Shown here one piece after another: positions 11,804-26,759 of a DNA stretch of 64,000 nucleotides. Both the position numbers and the translations under genes were made by a program. The DNA lies in the NCBI GenBank assembly GCA_009733575.1, contig ML769548.1:62001-126000 (forward strand), given 5' to 3'. Source of the stretch: Gymnopus androsaceus JB14 (taxonomy: Eukaryota; Basidiomycota; Agaricomycetes; Agaricales; Omphalotaceae). Position 1 is the stretch's first letter; the number at the start of each line of letters is the position of its first letter. The notes beneath the pieces are model-generated. The model saw nothing but the letters and a program-made list of their open reading frames with translations. It had not been told where the DNA came from and ran no database searches.

Positions 11804-14800
11804 ATGTCTACCACCTCTATTCCCACTGGCGCAGCTGTGCCTCCTCGCCTCGACACCTTCATCACCGTACCCGAGCTCTTGAATTTCCATCTCGAACATA
11901 ACCCTACCCAGCCGGCGTATGTTTTCACTCCCATGGTCCATGATGGGAAGGACGATCAAGACGAACCCACGGAAATTAGCTACTTGGAACTCGTACGTGC
12001 TAGCCGTCGCGGTGCACATTTAATTCGCCCCAAACGCGCTGGATCGGACGGGCAAGTCATCGCTATGCTTGCGCTGAGCGATAACATTGTCTATCAGACC
12101 GTTGTTGCTGCAATCATGGAAGCTGGGTTCATAGTACGCTTATTTTTTCCCCACTGTCTAGCAAATGCTCACCTTTTTCGGTATAGCCGCTTTTGATTTC
12201 ACCTCGTCTTACTGCCCAAGCGGTGATCAATCTCTTGCGAAAGACTGGTTGTCATCGGATTCTCAGTACCCAGAATACCCTCAAGGTACTCCTCCAAGAA
12301 GTCCTAGCCGAATTGGTCCATTCCGCTGTCCCAGACGATCCGGTCTATGGAGTTACTATCGACGAAATTCCAAGTTTGCACCAACTTTACCCCAAACTCG
12401 GGCTGGAGGTGGCCAAAGACGCTTTCGAGCCTGAGGTGTATCCTGGATCGGTTTCGTATCCAAAGGAAGATGATGTTGCTATATACTTGCATTCGTCTGG
12501 AAGCACCGGGATGCCCAAGGCTATCGGGATTACGCATTCAATGTTGATCCATACTTGGGCTAGCAACCGTGAGCTCAAGTACACTCTTTTGCGTCTATGG
12601 CTCTGACCAGACATCGCTTTTTAGAATTTACTAGTCAGCTCCTCATACACAAAGTTCGACTCGGTGTAATGCCACTTCCACCATTTCACGCCATGGGATT
12701 CTACACCCAATTCGTAGTCCCAGTGTTCGCTTCTATCACTGCTGCAATGTACCCGCCGACTGTGACCCACCCCAATGCGCTACCTGTAATGCCTACACCA
12801 GCGAATATCTTACCGTGCTTGAAACGAACAAAGGCGGATTTCTTGATTATCGTTCCCGCAATGTTGCAGATTTGGGCGCACGAAGAAGAAAGTATAGAGA
12901 TCTTGAAGGGTTTGAAGGGTGTGGTGAGTGTCGCTTTGAGTCCATAGCTCTTTCGTTTTTCGATTGTTTCCTAGATGTTTGCAGGAGGGCCTCTAGCTCC
13001 CTCTATCGGTGACTTGCTCGTTTCCCATGGAGTACATCTGCGATCAGTCTATGGAGGTACCGCATAGTATCACTTAGGCACACTATTGATATATACTGAC
13101 GGCCTTTGATGTCTGTAGGTACAGAATTTGGTATCCCGGTCGAGGTCAACATTGCAGACAAGGAAGATGACAAGGACTGGTCTTGGAGTAGATTTGCGAA
13201 GGAGACAAAACCTCGTTGGATCCCGCAAGGAGATGGGAGCAGTGAGCTTCAGTTGGTGGTGAGTGTCTTTGTTTATATAAAGTTCGATTGAGTCCTAAAG
13301 GGTACATGCGATAGACCACCAAGACCCATATTTTAGCGGTCAACAATCTAGAGGATGTCCCTGGATATTCTACTGCCGATATTTTTGGGCCACATCCGAC
13401 GAGACATGGGTTATGGAAAATGTAAGCCAAGTCACATCTTGTTACCGTAAGTCCGAACTGACTATTTTTTTTTTTTTGCTTTTCAGTATCGGCCGCGTAG
13501 ACGATGTCATAATTCATAGCTCTGGTGAAAAGACGGTTCCTATCCCGATTGAGAGCATCGTCATGAAAAGTCCGCTGTGAGTTACTGACTAGTAAGTACG
13601 GTCCTAGCAGATTCTAACTCGTTTATCTATAGTGTCCAGGGGGCGGTGATGTTCGGGCGACAGCGAGATCAGGCTGGAATCCTCATCGAGCCTACACCTG
13701 GAAATGAAATCAATGTCGAAGATGATGCACAGGTGTCGCAGTTTCGGAATAAGATATGGCAAGTAAACAAACTCCTTCCCCGTAAGTCTGTCTGTTGCTG
13801 ATGACCAGAACCTCTAGGCCAATCATCGAAGAAGCCAACCGAGTAGCTCCGGCGTTTAGCAGAATTTACAAAGAGATGATACTCTTCTCCTCCCCCCACA
13901 AACCCCTTCCTCGAGCAGCAAAGGGTACGATCATGCGGAAGGCCGTATATCAAACTTATGAGAAGGAAATTGATCAAGTGTATGTGCACTTCGCTCGAAC
14001 TCGAGATATAACTGACGCCTTCTAGATACAACGCCGTGGAATCCAATGCAAGCGGTGGATCCATGGTTCCACCTCCGAGTTGGGATTTGTTGAATGTACA
14101 GCAATGGTTCACGCTGCAAGTCGAGGACCTCTGCGGACATTCATTGACTCCATCTGATGATATCTTTGAGCATGGATTCGACAGGTTAGTACCAATGAAT
14201 ACAGTTATTGTTTCTCGGGAACTAAACTAGTGTTTCCCTCCTTTTGCAGTTTGTGTGCGACGATTCTCCGTTTGAGAATTGTCAACGTCTTGTCCAACGA
14301 TCCATCGATTCATGCTGCCAGTCGTTTGATCACTCAAAACGTGGTATACACATATCCATCGATTGACGGCCTATCCAAGTTTATTGTAGAACTCGTACAT
14401 GATCCTTCTGAGAGTGGTAGGCGATCACAAGTCATGAAGAGGCAATTGGAGGAGATGATCCAACGTTACTCGCAAGGGCTGGACGGGTTGTACAAACAGT
14501 GATGTTGACGCACCTGCTCCCGTAATGCGCGTTGTATTGCTCACGGGCTCAACCGGAAACCTTGGAGCTCAAATCCTCGCCATGTTGATTTCCAACGAGA
14601 CTGTCGCGCGTATTTACACCCTGAACCGATCGTCTTCCCGGGTCTCAATGATGGACAGGCACAAAGAGCGGTTGGGAGACAAGGCACTTGATACCTCTTT
14701 ACTCTTATCGGAGAAGCTCGTCTTCCTCGAAGGTGATAGCTCGCGTCCCAATCTCGGTCTTTCGGATGATGTACACAACGAGGTGAGCTACCGTAACGTG

Positions 14801-15908
14801 CTCCATCGAGTCCCTCATTCTGAACTATCGTCCTACAGCTCAAAGAAAACCTCACCCTCGTGCATACACAACGCGTGGAGATTGGACTTCAATCTTTCGC
14901 TGTCCTCGTTTGAGCCTCACATCCGCGGTACACGCAACTTGATAGATCTATCCCGCTCGTGCCGACATGCTTCTTCATTACGATTCCTGTTCACTTCATC
15001 TATTGGGTCAACACAATCATGGGACGCGAGCAAAGCTCCATACCCCGAAGAGGTTGTAATGGATTCTAAGTTTGCCGTTGGAGCAGGCTATGGCGAGAGC
15101 AAGTATGTTTCGGAGAGGGTGCTTATTTTCGTTTCTTGCCTCACAAGTTCCCTGGAGCTGAAATCCATATAGATCTTACATAAAAGTGGATTGCATGCCT
15201 CCTCCTTCCGCATCGGCCAAATTAGCGGAGGAGCGCCAAATGGGGCATGGGCGATCACCGACTGGCTACCAATCATCGTGAAGTCTAGTTTAGCACTGAA
15301 TATGCTCCCGGATGCTCATGGTGTAAGTCTCTTTCGAATCTACTTGAAGAGTATCTTATCGATAACGTGATAGGCTCGTCTCGTGGGTACCCATGGATGC
15401 GATTGCGGAGGCTATACTGGATGCCAGTTTCGTTGAAGAGCACCCACCCATGGCGATGAACCTCGTACATCCTCATCCGGTAACATGGAGTTCTGTGATG
15501 GAGGTTCTTCGAAGGTCTCTACTTTCAGCCAAGGAACTGAGATTCAGACGCCTTACCGTTAGTTCCATTTGACAAGTGGTTGGCTGCCCTTGAAGAATCA
15601 GCTGCCGGCGAACAAACAGAGAAGACAGCTAGTGATATCGTAAGCATCCATCTGCTCTAGGTTTCGCTCAGTCTGACAATGTTAAAATTAAAGCCTGCGA
15701 TCAAAATCCTCGATTTTATTCGAGGTTTGGCTCAAGCGGATGATCGCGTTAAAAGGAAAAGCGATTGCCTCTATGGAAGCTGTTGGGCTGTCTGCAATGG
15801 AATACCAGGAATATCCAACGTATCAGTTCACTGATAAGGAATTTGGAACCGATTGGAGCTCGGGATGCTGAGTTGTGGATAAAGTACTGGGTTCAATGTG
15901 GGATGTAA
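11804..15908 (+). CDS. Adenylate-forming reductase B (NRPS-like, A-T-R)
   Basis: This is a paralogue of reductase A on the opposite strand with the same domain order and mostly the same intron positions. The adenylation domain has YLHSSGSTGMPKA, MPLPPFHAMGFY, FAGGPLAPS, VYGGTEFGIP and GRVDDVIIHSSGEKTVP. The carrier domain has GFDSL, with serine codon split by the intron near 14186. The reductase domain has LLTGSTGNLGAQIL, IHNAWRLDFNLSLSSF and YGESK, and ends RDAELWIKYW-like at 15908. By eye single-base frame breaks occur near 14488 (linker between carrier and reductase), 14862, 15540 and at least one more in the last exon (15700-15850). It is either a recently decaying paralogue or affected by assembly indels. 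The substrate is unknown. LYS1 is the next gene, but the two families do not normally form a cluster. Confidence 0.82.
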
Positions 15909-15991
15909 CTTGATTAGATTTGGGAAAGTAAGAGTGCATACTTCTTACTCCTTCTTACTCCTGCTAGTATTTACGATTGTACAAGTAATAG

Positions 15992-17441
<1,450 letters not shown>

Positions 17442-18742
17442 TATCCTTAGAAAAGTAGCAATCTAAATGTAACGAAAGTCGATCGTACACCGTAGAGGAG
17501 CATCGTTTGTCAAATTTAGGCTTTAGTTCAATGACGGGGAAGCTTTCCAACCTAGTGTTATGTACAAGAAAAAATCAGTCTTCTCATGAACGCTTTTTTC
17601 TTTCTCCTTTGTTTGTTTGTTTGTTTGCCTAATCGAGACTCAGTAGTACAGCTTTGACTAGAAGTTAGACGCGCTCTTAGTCTTGACAACTTATAAGGCG
17701 TTTTGACCACGGATCAACCACCAAACATTATACAACGCATTCTCGACCACGTCTACTATGGTACTCCTACTCGTCTCAACTGTAGTCCCGGTAAAAAAAA
17801 GTGTGTCAAATGGTCTGGAAATACATCATTTATGATCGTATATCTGCTACGGGACTATCTGGAAATACTTCAGTATACGTGATCAGTCACTGACCGTACC
17901 CTGGCGCGAAATGCCACATCACGGTTCGTGATGCACTTCTACCTCGATGTTTTCAATCAAAGTGTTCTCAATTTGTGACATTGTCTTGTCTCAACCAGTG
18001 CAATAATTTGTAGCGAATCCGTGCCACCTAAATATTGGGGACGGGTAATGCAACCTTGGCGAACGTACCCAGATCGAACCGACCCTTATGAGCACCCGCT
18101 TGCTGGTACTTTGACTCATGAAACAAACGGTCATGGGAAGTTTCATCTGAACTGCTTCCATTCCTTCTAGGCTCAAAATATGTTGACATCCATCTACAAT
18201 AGTATCCTGCAAGAGGCAATCATTCAAATCCGTGAAGTTCGTGTGATGAATGACACGAAACGCATCATGGACAAGCCTTGGCTCTTATTGTGAGCGGGGC
18301 GGAGGAAGTCGACAGACGTTGACTCAGAAAGCTCGGATTTCAAAGAGCCAGTATTCATATGGATAATTATCGAACCGTTGTCATTGGTCTTTTGGACAAT
18401 CTGCAGAATGCGAAATCCTGTCAACGTTCTGCAGCTCAAAGAGATTATTCGCCAAGCCAAAACGAGATGGAAAGCGTCTATCACCTAATTGGAAAATGAT
18501 TTTGGTTGTTCTCTAGACTCGCGCGGGACTCAATTGCGGCGTCTCAAGACCGCCTTGACTTGGCAGAGTCGGTAACCACAGCAAAACATGCCCATTGATC
18601 ACCGGGATCTCGTATAATGTTACAGCAACCAGATAGTGCTCGAAAGTTATAAAGAGCCAACTGTCTTGCAGTATTTCCCTAGGTCATTGAAGGTTTTCTT
18701 CTCTTACCCTACACATCTCCTACTTTTCGCTTCTCTTCCACC
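17442..18742. other. Intergenic; duplicated upstream block of LysM1
   Basis: No gene was recognised. About 18230-18740 is a diverged copy of about 30010-30477: both contain CCGTGAAGT..GTG, GACAGA.GTTGACTCA, GGATAATTATC and TTCTGCAGCTCAAAGA in the same order. This shows that the LysM gene was copied with its upstream DNA. A second short repeat, beginning near 17629 with ATCGAGACTC and running through TACAGCTTTGAC to AGACGCG, recurs near 19884. Confidence 0.55.
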
Positions 18743-19588
18743 ATGTTTGCTCGTTCTTCTTTGTTCGCCTTGGTCACTGCCCTTGGTGCTATCATGGGTA
18801 TGGCCCTCAGTCTATCGATACTCATTCAGAGACCAACTTATATATGATTTTTGTTTTAGGTGCCCGTGTCCTCGCTCAGAGTAGTTGTCAAGCGACCTAT
18901 ACCGTGGTTTCTGGCGACGCCTGTGTTCCAATCGCAGCAAAGTTTAACGCAGGTTTTTTGTCCAATTAGCCAGCTGCATTGCTAACTTTCTTCAATTCCA
19001 GGTATCAGACACATTGTTGCTTGCTGCCAATCCGGTAAGAGTTTTTTTAAATGGCCTCTACAGCCAAAATAGCTAAATTCATGAATGCAGGCCGTGGATG
19101 CGAACTGTGATAACCTTTTCGTGGGGCAGAAGCTCTGTATCCCTTTCCCTCCTCAAGGGTGCTCTGCTCAGCATACCAGTTATTTCTGGCGATAACTGCC
19201 AGACTATTGCCGCAGAGTTTGGCACAACATACGCTGCTTTGCTGAACTGCAAATCCCGTAAGAGCGTTGGTTTTCCTAGTTCAGCTAGAGCGCTCAAATC
19301 TTCATTCAGACTGTGGACGCAAACTGTGACAATCTTACCGTAGGCGAAGTTCTTTGCATCCCCGCAGCAACCTGCAGTGCACAATATACCGTTAAATCTG
19401 GTGATGTCTGCATTTCGATTGCCAACCAGTTTGGCATCACTACCGCCGAATTGGAGGCTGCCAACTCCGAAATTGATCCCCTTTGCGACAACTTGCAAGT
19501 CGGCGAGGTAAATATTACACTAAGCTGATTCAGCTCCTGTCGCTGATCATTTACTGTACAGGTTCTGTGTATTCCCAACGAGGCCTGA
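18743..19588 (+). CDS. Secreted three-LysM protein (LysM1)
   Basis: The ATG at 18743 opens a signal peptide (LFALVTALGAIMG then ARVLAQ across an intron). Three LysM modules follow, each of the form C..YTV.SGD.C..IA..F......L..AN....D..CDNL.VG..LCIP. LysM proteins bind chitin or related glycans at the cell surface. Six exons are separated by introns of 50-60 bp, the last rejoining VGE to VLCIP before TGA at 19588. The middle module is out of frame by one extra base near 19176 (an extra A before the GTTATTTCTGGCGA codons). The paralogue at 30478 lacks this middle module. Confidence 0.8.
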
Positions 19589-20029
19589 GAAAATAGGAAG
19601 TTTTACAATAGTAGAATAAGTATATATCGCGAACGGCACAATGCAACGATAATATATTACACACACATAGACGAATGAAAAGAGACGTCCACGGTCAGTT
19701 GACCAGCGCTTTCTGTTACCTTGCTCAGAGTTTTTAGCAGACGAAAATACAAATATCCAGTGTCAGGCCTACTCTGGGTTCCAAAGGCTCCAGCGGCTTG
19801 ATCCCCTGATTGCATTTAGTCTAGCTAACCGTTCAAGCTATCTCTCCCTTACTCAAATTGTAAAGTACTAAGAATGTGGGCCTGATCGAGACTCCCGTAT
19901 GTACAGCTTTGACCAGAAATTACTAGACGCGCCTTAGTAATGAGCGCCGAACTTTCTCCTCTCAACCGCCATCTTTGCATGATGTGACTTTCTCTCAAAG
20001 GTGAACAAAATTCAGCTTTGATTCATTGA

Positions 20030-20930
20030 TTGGAGCCGTTTGTCCCTTTCACTAAGGTCAGCGCTGACTGACATAGTCAGGGCTCCTTCGCTGACTCAAA
20101 TCTATCTCTCCGATTTTTGCACATTACATTCGCTGAGTTGGCATCTCTGTTGGGCCATGCGACACATCTGAAGGTGTTATATGTCGAGGAGGAGGATATG
20201 AATAGGAATAGCTGGGATGGGTCTTCTATTCTGCAGTTGCATATGGAAAAGTCCGGTGCACCTCGGTCTATACAGCTTGATCAATCGGGGTTCGGGGTCA
20301 CCGACAGGAGGATTGATATCTTCTTTATTCGGTTTCAACAAGACTAGTGCCCTTTCGATGTTCGAAATCTGCGATTACTGCGAATTGGGATTAACCGGAT
20401 GCGGTACTTAGGCAGAAATCTCGGAGAATAAGAACTGCTGGGAGAACTTGATGGTTCCGAACACCTTATCATATCAGTGCGTCTCAAGTTGAAGTTCTAC
20501 TTCAAGTTCTGATATCTGTGTTTCTCTTATCCCAGCCGATTTTCTTGAATGCACACCCAACTTGCACAGCTTAACATTACACACCACAAGAATCGTTCGC
20601 CATATCCGAGTCGAAGCACTTTTTGAGCCTCTCGCAAACCCAGATGATGGAACTAGGTTTTCTCTGCGACATTTGACCTTAAACTTCATGTTCTATTCTG
20701 CAACTCACAGCTCTTGATCTTTGCGAATAGTGGGCTGTGCTGGACAGAATACTCGAAAGGTCCGAGTTTTCTCTACTAGACATGGTACATATCCATCTAA
20801 TCGAGAGTAAATATCGCATAGTCCCTAATAAACTTAGGGAGTTATTTCGGAGAAATTTTTCTTTGTAGGGATCGGGAAAGCTGATGGTGTCTGACACGAC
20901 AGGGTTCCTTTTGTCAGTCTGACTAGCGAG
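20030..20930 (+). pseudogene. Decayed F-box/LRR-like gene fragment, copy 1
   Basis: Broken frames here match the better preserved copy at 54210-55038 and the opposite-strand copy at 62750-63960. Shared peptides include THLKVL(Y/H), GAPRSIQLDQ or SPRSIQLDQ, a PADFLEC..NLH segment and a C-terminal W.VLDR.LE..EFS.L..VHIHLIE segment. The C-terminal pattern is typical of the large basidiomycete F-box-like family. No F-box motif itself remains. Several stops and shifts make it non-functional. Confidence 0.55.
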
Positions 20931-21923
20931 ACTAGTTCACTGCTCAGTGGTCCTACTGGTGTTCGACACCGGTAAAAACCAAGCTCGCAGTCCCAAAGGT
21001 CCTATATGTACGTCAGCTGGGGATGACCTGCAGCTGGTGATTCCAGTGATCGTACAGTATCACCCTATGAGCAAACGGAGTTTCAACTATTTCCCATCGC
21101 GATTTATCGGGGCATTTTAACCTCGCGTCACGCGTGCTCGTCTGCTCCTGGCTCTCATTACAGTCTTTGGGACTGTGGATCCCGAGGTTTAACCAATTTT
21201 CCTTTTGGTGCCATCTATTTAGAAGCAAGTCGTCATGATACAGACATGTCTGACACGTCCCCTATATATAGACTCCTGCTATATTTGGATGCCACTCATG
21301 TATGTATAGACTCGTCCTCATACTCGTGCTATAATTGGATGTCCAGTGATGGAAAATAGACACTGACAGCTGATAAACTTCTGATTGCGTGCTACATATG
21401 TACGACCTATTTCTGCGTCTCGGGCAACCGGTGTACAGTATCGGTCTGCCTTTCATTCACCTGCCGCTGTGAATGAAAGAAGTTTATTTAACATCCTAGC
21501 ACCGCGGGCATTCCGCGGGTCAACCTGGAACTATGTACCTCAATGGTGAGCAGAAGAAAACGGTATGCGGAGTAGGTGGGCGTTCACTACTTATCTTCTC
21601 TTCCGTCTTGAACTCATGGAAACCCCGCCCCCTCTTGACCGCTTGACATATATCGGGAGCTATTAGTGGAGTGTAATCCTGTTTCGCTTTCATCGATTTT
21701 CGCAGAGCGTAGTCAGGTACTACAGTATAGGCCTCGAACTAATTAAAACAATATCCGATATTGATCCAAGCTCGAAAAGTTTGCCCATGACGAGTCCCTC
21801 ATAACTGCTTCCGACTCCCATGCAATGTTAGCGAACTGAAAATGGTCACCCATAACAACCCGAACGCTTATAAGGGCATGAAGCTTCAAGTTGCTCTCTA
21901 CTAGTTTCAAACGGCTAATCATC
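20931..21923. other. Intergenic before the GH11 gene
   Basis: No gene was recognised. The region holds a perfect 11-bp hairpin (21450-21460 pairing with 21469-21479, CTTTCATTCAC / GTGAATGAAAG) and a short imperfect direct repeat near 21264-21340 (TATAGACTC..GCTATA.TTGGATG). The last 250 bp should hold the xylanase promoter. Confidence 0.45.
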
Positions 21924-22760
<837 letters not shown>

Positions 22761-23354
22761 TCTTGCCTTCTTGGTTTATCCAAGCTATTCGTGCGTTTAT
22801 CCTTCCGTACATGACATCATCAAGTACCGAATGCTTACAATGAACTCCAGATTCTCAAACTAGCACTTGCTTCGTTATTCTAGTGATTAAGTTGGAGTGA
22901 AGGATGTACACCGCCTATTAGCATCAAATGCTTTCATTGTCCGAGTATGATAAAATTGCCCATCCGAATCGAGGTATTCAAAATTTTATTTTCTGTGTCC
23001 AAATCCGATGACATGCCCATGCCTCATGAGCTCGTCCAAGCATTCAATCAGCTGTCCGTCGGGGTAATTCGACGCTGTCATATCCACGCCTCTACCATAA
23101 ACACTAACATCAAGGTTACCCCCACCTATATACTTTTCTCTACCCTTAAAGCAACCTTAAACTTAAAGAGCTTAGCAAGGGTATTGCACAGCCACGCTAG
23201 ATATCTACAGCTTTGACTGTCAAAGCTGTAGATGACCTGGTAGCTAACTATGAAAAAAGTGGTAAAGATCTAGATAATTACTCCAAAAATAAATTCCATA
23301 AGCTTGTGCATGGTGTATCCTATATGAGCACAGAATGAATGAGTGTCAGACTGA
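22761..23354. other. Intergenic with a perfect 12-bp hairpin
   Basis: No gene was recognised. Positions 23205-23216 and 23220-23231 (CTACAGCTTTGA / TCAAAGCTGTAG) form a perfect hairpin with a 3-base loop. It lies 120 bp past the end of the minus-strand esterase. The sequence TACAGCTTTGA also appears in the short repeats at about 17650 and 19900, so this may be part of a small dispersed element. Confidence 0.45.
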
Positions 23355-25433
23355 CTAGGAAAACTCCACCACGCTCCAAATGCTCACCTGAGAATTACTC
23401 GTCTCAGCCTGCACAAAATTCCCTGTATCCACATTACCATTATAGGCTAATCTCGCTAGAGTCTGTGTAAGATTTCCAGGTACGTATTTCGGCCAGTTGG
23501 GAGCGGGAGATTGGCTAGGGTTTTTGATAAAATTCGCAATAGCTGTCTGGAAAGTTTTGGATAGAGTCACTTCGTTGGGTATTGCAGTGGATACATTATA
23601 TGTTCCGAAGACTTCCTGAACTGGTACGTAAATTGAGGTTAGTACGTATGTGTAAAAAATAAACCTATGTACGCACGTTCACTGGCGTGGAACGCCCCAG
23701 CGTTGGGAAAGAGCTGAAGGTCGGGAAAGACAGCACCTATTCGAAGAATTAAGATTAGCGACTGATGATATCCCGCGGATATGTGTTCATTTACCGTATT
23801 CGTAGCGGAAAACGCTTGAAATTCCAGATTGTACAAAGCTTGTGTCCATAGACTTGCTGGGCTAAATGTCGATGCAGCAGAATCTCCCAAAAATACCAAT
23901 CATGATTACTTACCACAAAAAGACAACATCCCGATAAGCATCTGCTATAACATTCGTATCGTTTTGCCCAGGATAGAGTGATCTGACAGTATCTGGCGAA
24001 ACAATCCCACCGAACCCGTTCGAGTCCAAGAACTCGGTGAGATTGCTCTGCCCAACTGTAAACAAAGTCCCATCGTTCTGCGTGTTACCAACAAGTTGGG
24101 GTACCCTCGCCGTGTTATCGAGTAGAATCCGGTCCAAGTTATCATCAAAGGCGGTGACACTAGAGAAATAAGTCGAATGAAGCTCGGTTCTGTCTCACTA
24201 GGGAGACAGTCTATATCTTACTTGTCTATAAGAGCGCCAAACGTCCCGCTCGTAGGTCCGTTCGTGTAGTTCCTTATATCCTCTGCCGAGACTGACCTCA
24301 AACAAGCTAGTCTTTCTGGACCTGGTGGTTCTGCACATCCTACGGCGGTAGAAAAGTCGTTGAAAGAGTCAAATGCGTCAGGATTTGGAGCGCTATTTGG
24401 TGTAGCCCCTGAAAATAAGATCGCAGCTCTGAATGGTGGATCTACTGGGTGTCGGGAGACGAATTCGGCGACGGATACTGCACCGGCGGATTGACCCTGT
24501 GAGGATAAGTTACGAGTGAGTATATCGGATTGCATGAGCTATACATAGCTTACCATTAGAGTAACTTGATTCGGATCCCCTCCAAACTGTTGGATATTCG
24601 ACTGAACCCATTGAAGAGCAAGCTCCTGGTCCAAGAACCCTAGATTATTCTCTGCGAGAGGTAAATCCGGGGCACCTGGGAGCCCAAACACATTTGTGCG
24701 GTAGTTGGACGTGACGACGATGATATCTTGGTTCGACGCGAGCGACATTCCGTCATATAATGGTAAAGATGCGGTCCCGAATGCGAGTGCGCTATAGTGT
24801 AGGAGTTGGTAAGAATATAGCTTCGAAGAAGTTCTTAGACTTACCCGCCATAGATCCAGAACACTACTGGCTTCAATGACTCTGTCGCATTCGAGGAATT
24901 CGTTGAAGGGGCCCATACATTCCTAAGAATAACCAAGTAAGATCGATTCCAGATTTCCAGATATCGGATGAAGAAGTAAACCAACAAAAATAAACAGTCT
25001 TCATTCTCGGCGGGTGGATCTTGTGGATTGTTGAACAAGAGTTCGTTTAGGGCAGCAACAGCAAAAGGAAATTGCTGAACACAGGCTGGGCCAAGGACGG
25101 TTGTGTTTTGTGTTGCGTTACTGACGAATGTGACAGGCGGAGCCCAGCGTAAATCGCCAGTGGGAGGCTGACCGAATCGCTGAACGAGGTAAGAAGGTTA
25201 AATAGTCGCTGGTTGCGATATGGTGGAACCGGAAGAACCCACGATTCCTTTGAACGACATCACTGGTGCAATGAAACCTTGAGTTTAGGCCACACATTCA
25301 CAAAAAAAATGTACTCACCTCCATCTTGTTCAACACCCTCGAGCCTTCCTGAAGTTGTTGAAATCGTCACGGAAGATTCAGCATTCGCCACCTTAAGCAA
25401 AGTGACAAGAGTTAGCGCGAAAGGGACATGCAT
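23355..25433 (-). CDS. Type-B carboxylesterase/lipase, secreted
   Basis: This is an alpha/beta-hydrolase of the carboxylesterase B family, probably hydrolysing esters outside the cell. The ATG at 25433 gives a signal peptide (MHVPFALTLVTLLKVANA). Family blocks follow across about nine exons: TTSGRLEGV, FKGIRFGQPPTGDLRWAPP, ENEDCLFL, VFWIYGG, DIIVVTSNYR.N.FG, NNLGFLDQELALQWVQ, IQQFGGDP and the nucleophile elbow GQSAGA rebuilt over an intron near 24540. LFPNAGAFHA carries the catalytic His. The third catalytic residue, usually Glu in a (D/N)EG motif, sits in NTQNDGTLF and so appears as Asp. The frames join without breaks I could confirm, though the exon near 23850 is uncertain. The stop is at 23355. 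Confidence 0.85.
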
Positions 25434-25950
25434 GGTTGAGTTTCACGCTCCAAATCAACACCCAGAGGGTTTTAACCTGGGACACTGTGTCACGAGGCTT
25501 GCAGAAGTACTACTGTATGTACAAGCGGGGTTATGCTTGGAGAAAGCTGTGTGGGAGTTGGATGAGTATGAACAAATGACTCCCAGAGCTTATTCGGCGG
25601 GAAGAACCACACAGTCACAGTATCCGCAAGGGGATCCGCTCCGTTGCTTCCTGGCCGTTGCAGCATTAGGCGTCATTGAAAGAAACTAATGAAGGCCGTT
25701 ACTGAAAACGACGGATTACGGAGAATCCGTGAGTTTGGGTATGGTTACTGGAAGGGGGTTGGGCGACAGAGGTATAACATTGCGTCGAAGAAAAGCGATT
25801 ATTACGAATCCTTAGCGCAGCTATCGCGGCAATCCCCGACAGGCCTCTGGCCGGGTACTCCTCTAAAGGCTATGATAATAACTAAAATCACAAATGTATC
25901 AACCGTGTAATGCACTGAAGTTCATGAACATGATTGTCAAGCGAAAATCA
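25434..25950. other. Intergenic upstream of the esterase
   Basis: The open frame at 25689-25910 (plus) has no recognisable similarity and no start context. I treat the stretch as promoter and spacer DNA. Confidence 0.4.
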
Positions 25951-25989
25951 AGTTTACCAAGGAAACTGCTTCACATGCATTGTCCAGGT

Positions 25990-26342
25990 CCCTTCGAGAG
26001 GACACTGTGGATACTCACATTCCAGTGATCGTCCAGCGCGCCGACAAATCCAAACGTTCCCGCATTGACCCCCACCGCAAGTTCCAAGTTGCAGAATCGG
26101 TGAAAGTTCTCCATATCGCAGGACAACACGTAAGGTCATGAACATGGACGTGATGTCTGCCCCAATAAAGACGACAAACTTTTGTCGACAACAAGCCAGC
26201 AATTAATGACCTGAAAGTTGTTGTAGAGCACCTGACATGGGTAAGGCATATACATGCTCTGAGCTGTAAGCACATTGGCCAACGCGAGGTTGGAGAATGC
26301 CAGGAGTAGGTAAATCAGAGTGTGCATGTCTTTGCTAAACAC
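25990..26342 (-). CDS. Possible small secreted protein, structure unresolved
   Basis: The ATG at 26342 (or 26327) begins a good signal peptide, MHTLIYLLLAFSNLALAN, followed by about 20 residues with a Tyr/Pro/Cys patch (MYMPYPCQVLYNNFQ). A GT follows directly (about 26224). Downstream there is a Gly- and Phe-rich frame ending at a strong donor-like GTGAGT near 26017. I could not join these in frame with a clean acceptor. It is probably a short cysteine-containing secreted protein, but the exon model is not settled and no family is recognised. Confidence 0.3.
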
Positions 26343-26686
26343 TTCATTATAATCTGATCAACAAGAGCACCTTTATTCATGTGCCAAGGTATAATAGTCT
26401 GCAGAGAAGACAATTTGAGTGAAAGGAGGTTCTGTCTAAGTGCTTCATCACACAATGGTAAACACCAAGTCGGCAAAGAGGACAACGACGCAAGATATAA
26501 ATCAGATGTTCTGTTAAATGTATGGGTCTAAATCCAACGACTGATGAAGACGATGGGGGCAGACGAAAAGCAAGCGGATGTAAATATCAAATAAGATAGT
26601 GGCAAAACAGTTTCGTCCGGCGTCACATGACTTTGCGCAACCTATATCGCCAATGGAACAACAACAAGGGCATTTTTTTAAAAAAG

Positions 26687-26735
26687 GGCCTTGGGCATGG
26701 CTAGCGAAAATAGGTCTCTAGCGATGCCCAAGGCC
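26687..26735. repeat. 18-bp stem-loop flanked by A/T runs
   Basis: GGCCTTGGGCATGGCTAG (26687-26704) pairs with CTAGCGATGCCCAAGGCC (26718-26735) with one mismatch and a 13-base loop. A CATTTTTTT run lies just outside on both sides. It may be a small foldback element or the remains of a MITE. No gene is nearby on either side. Confidence 0.6.
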
Positions 26736-26759
26736 ATTTTTTTGAGGAAAGACCTCGTT

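Noticed and set aside
25689..25910. 73-codon plus-strand frame near the esterase
   Set aside because: No similarity and no splice or start context. It lies in the upstream region of the minus-strand esterase gene.
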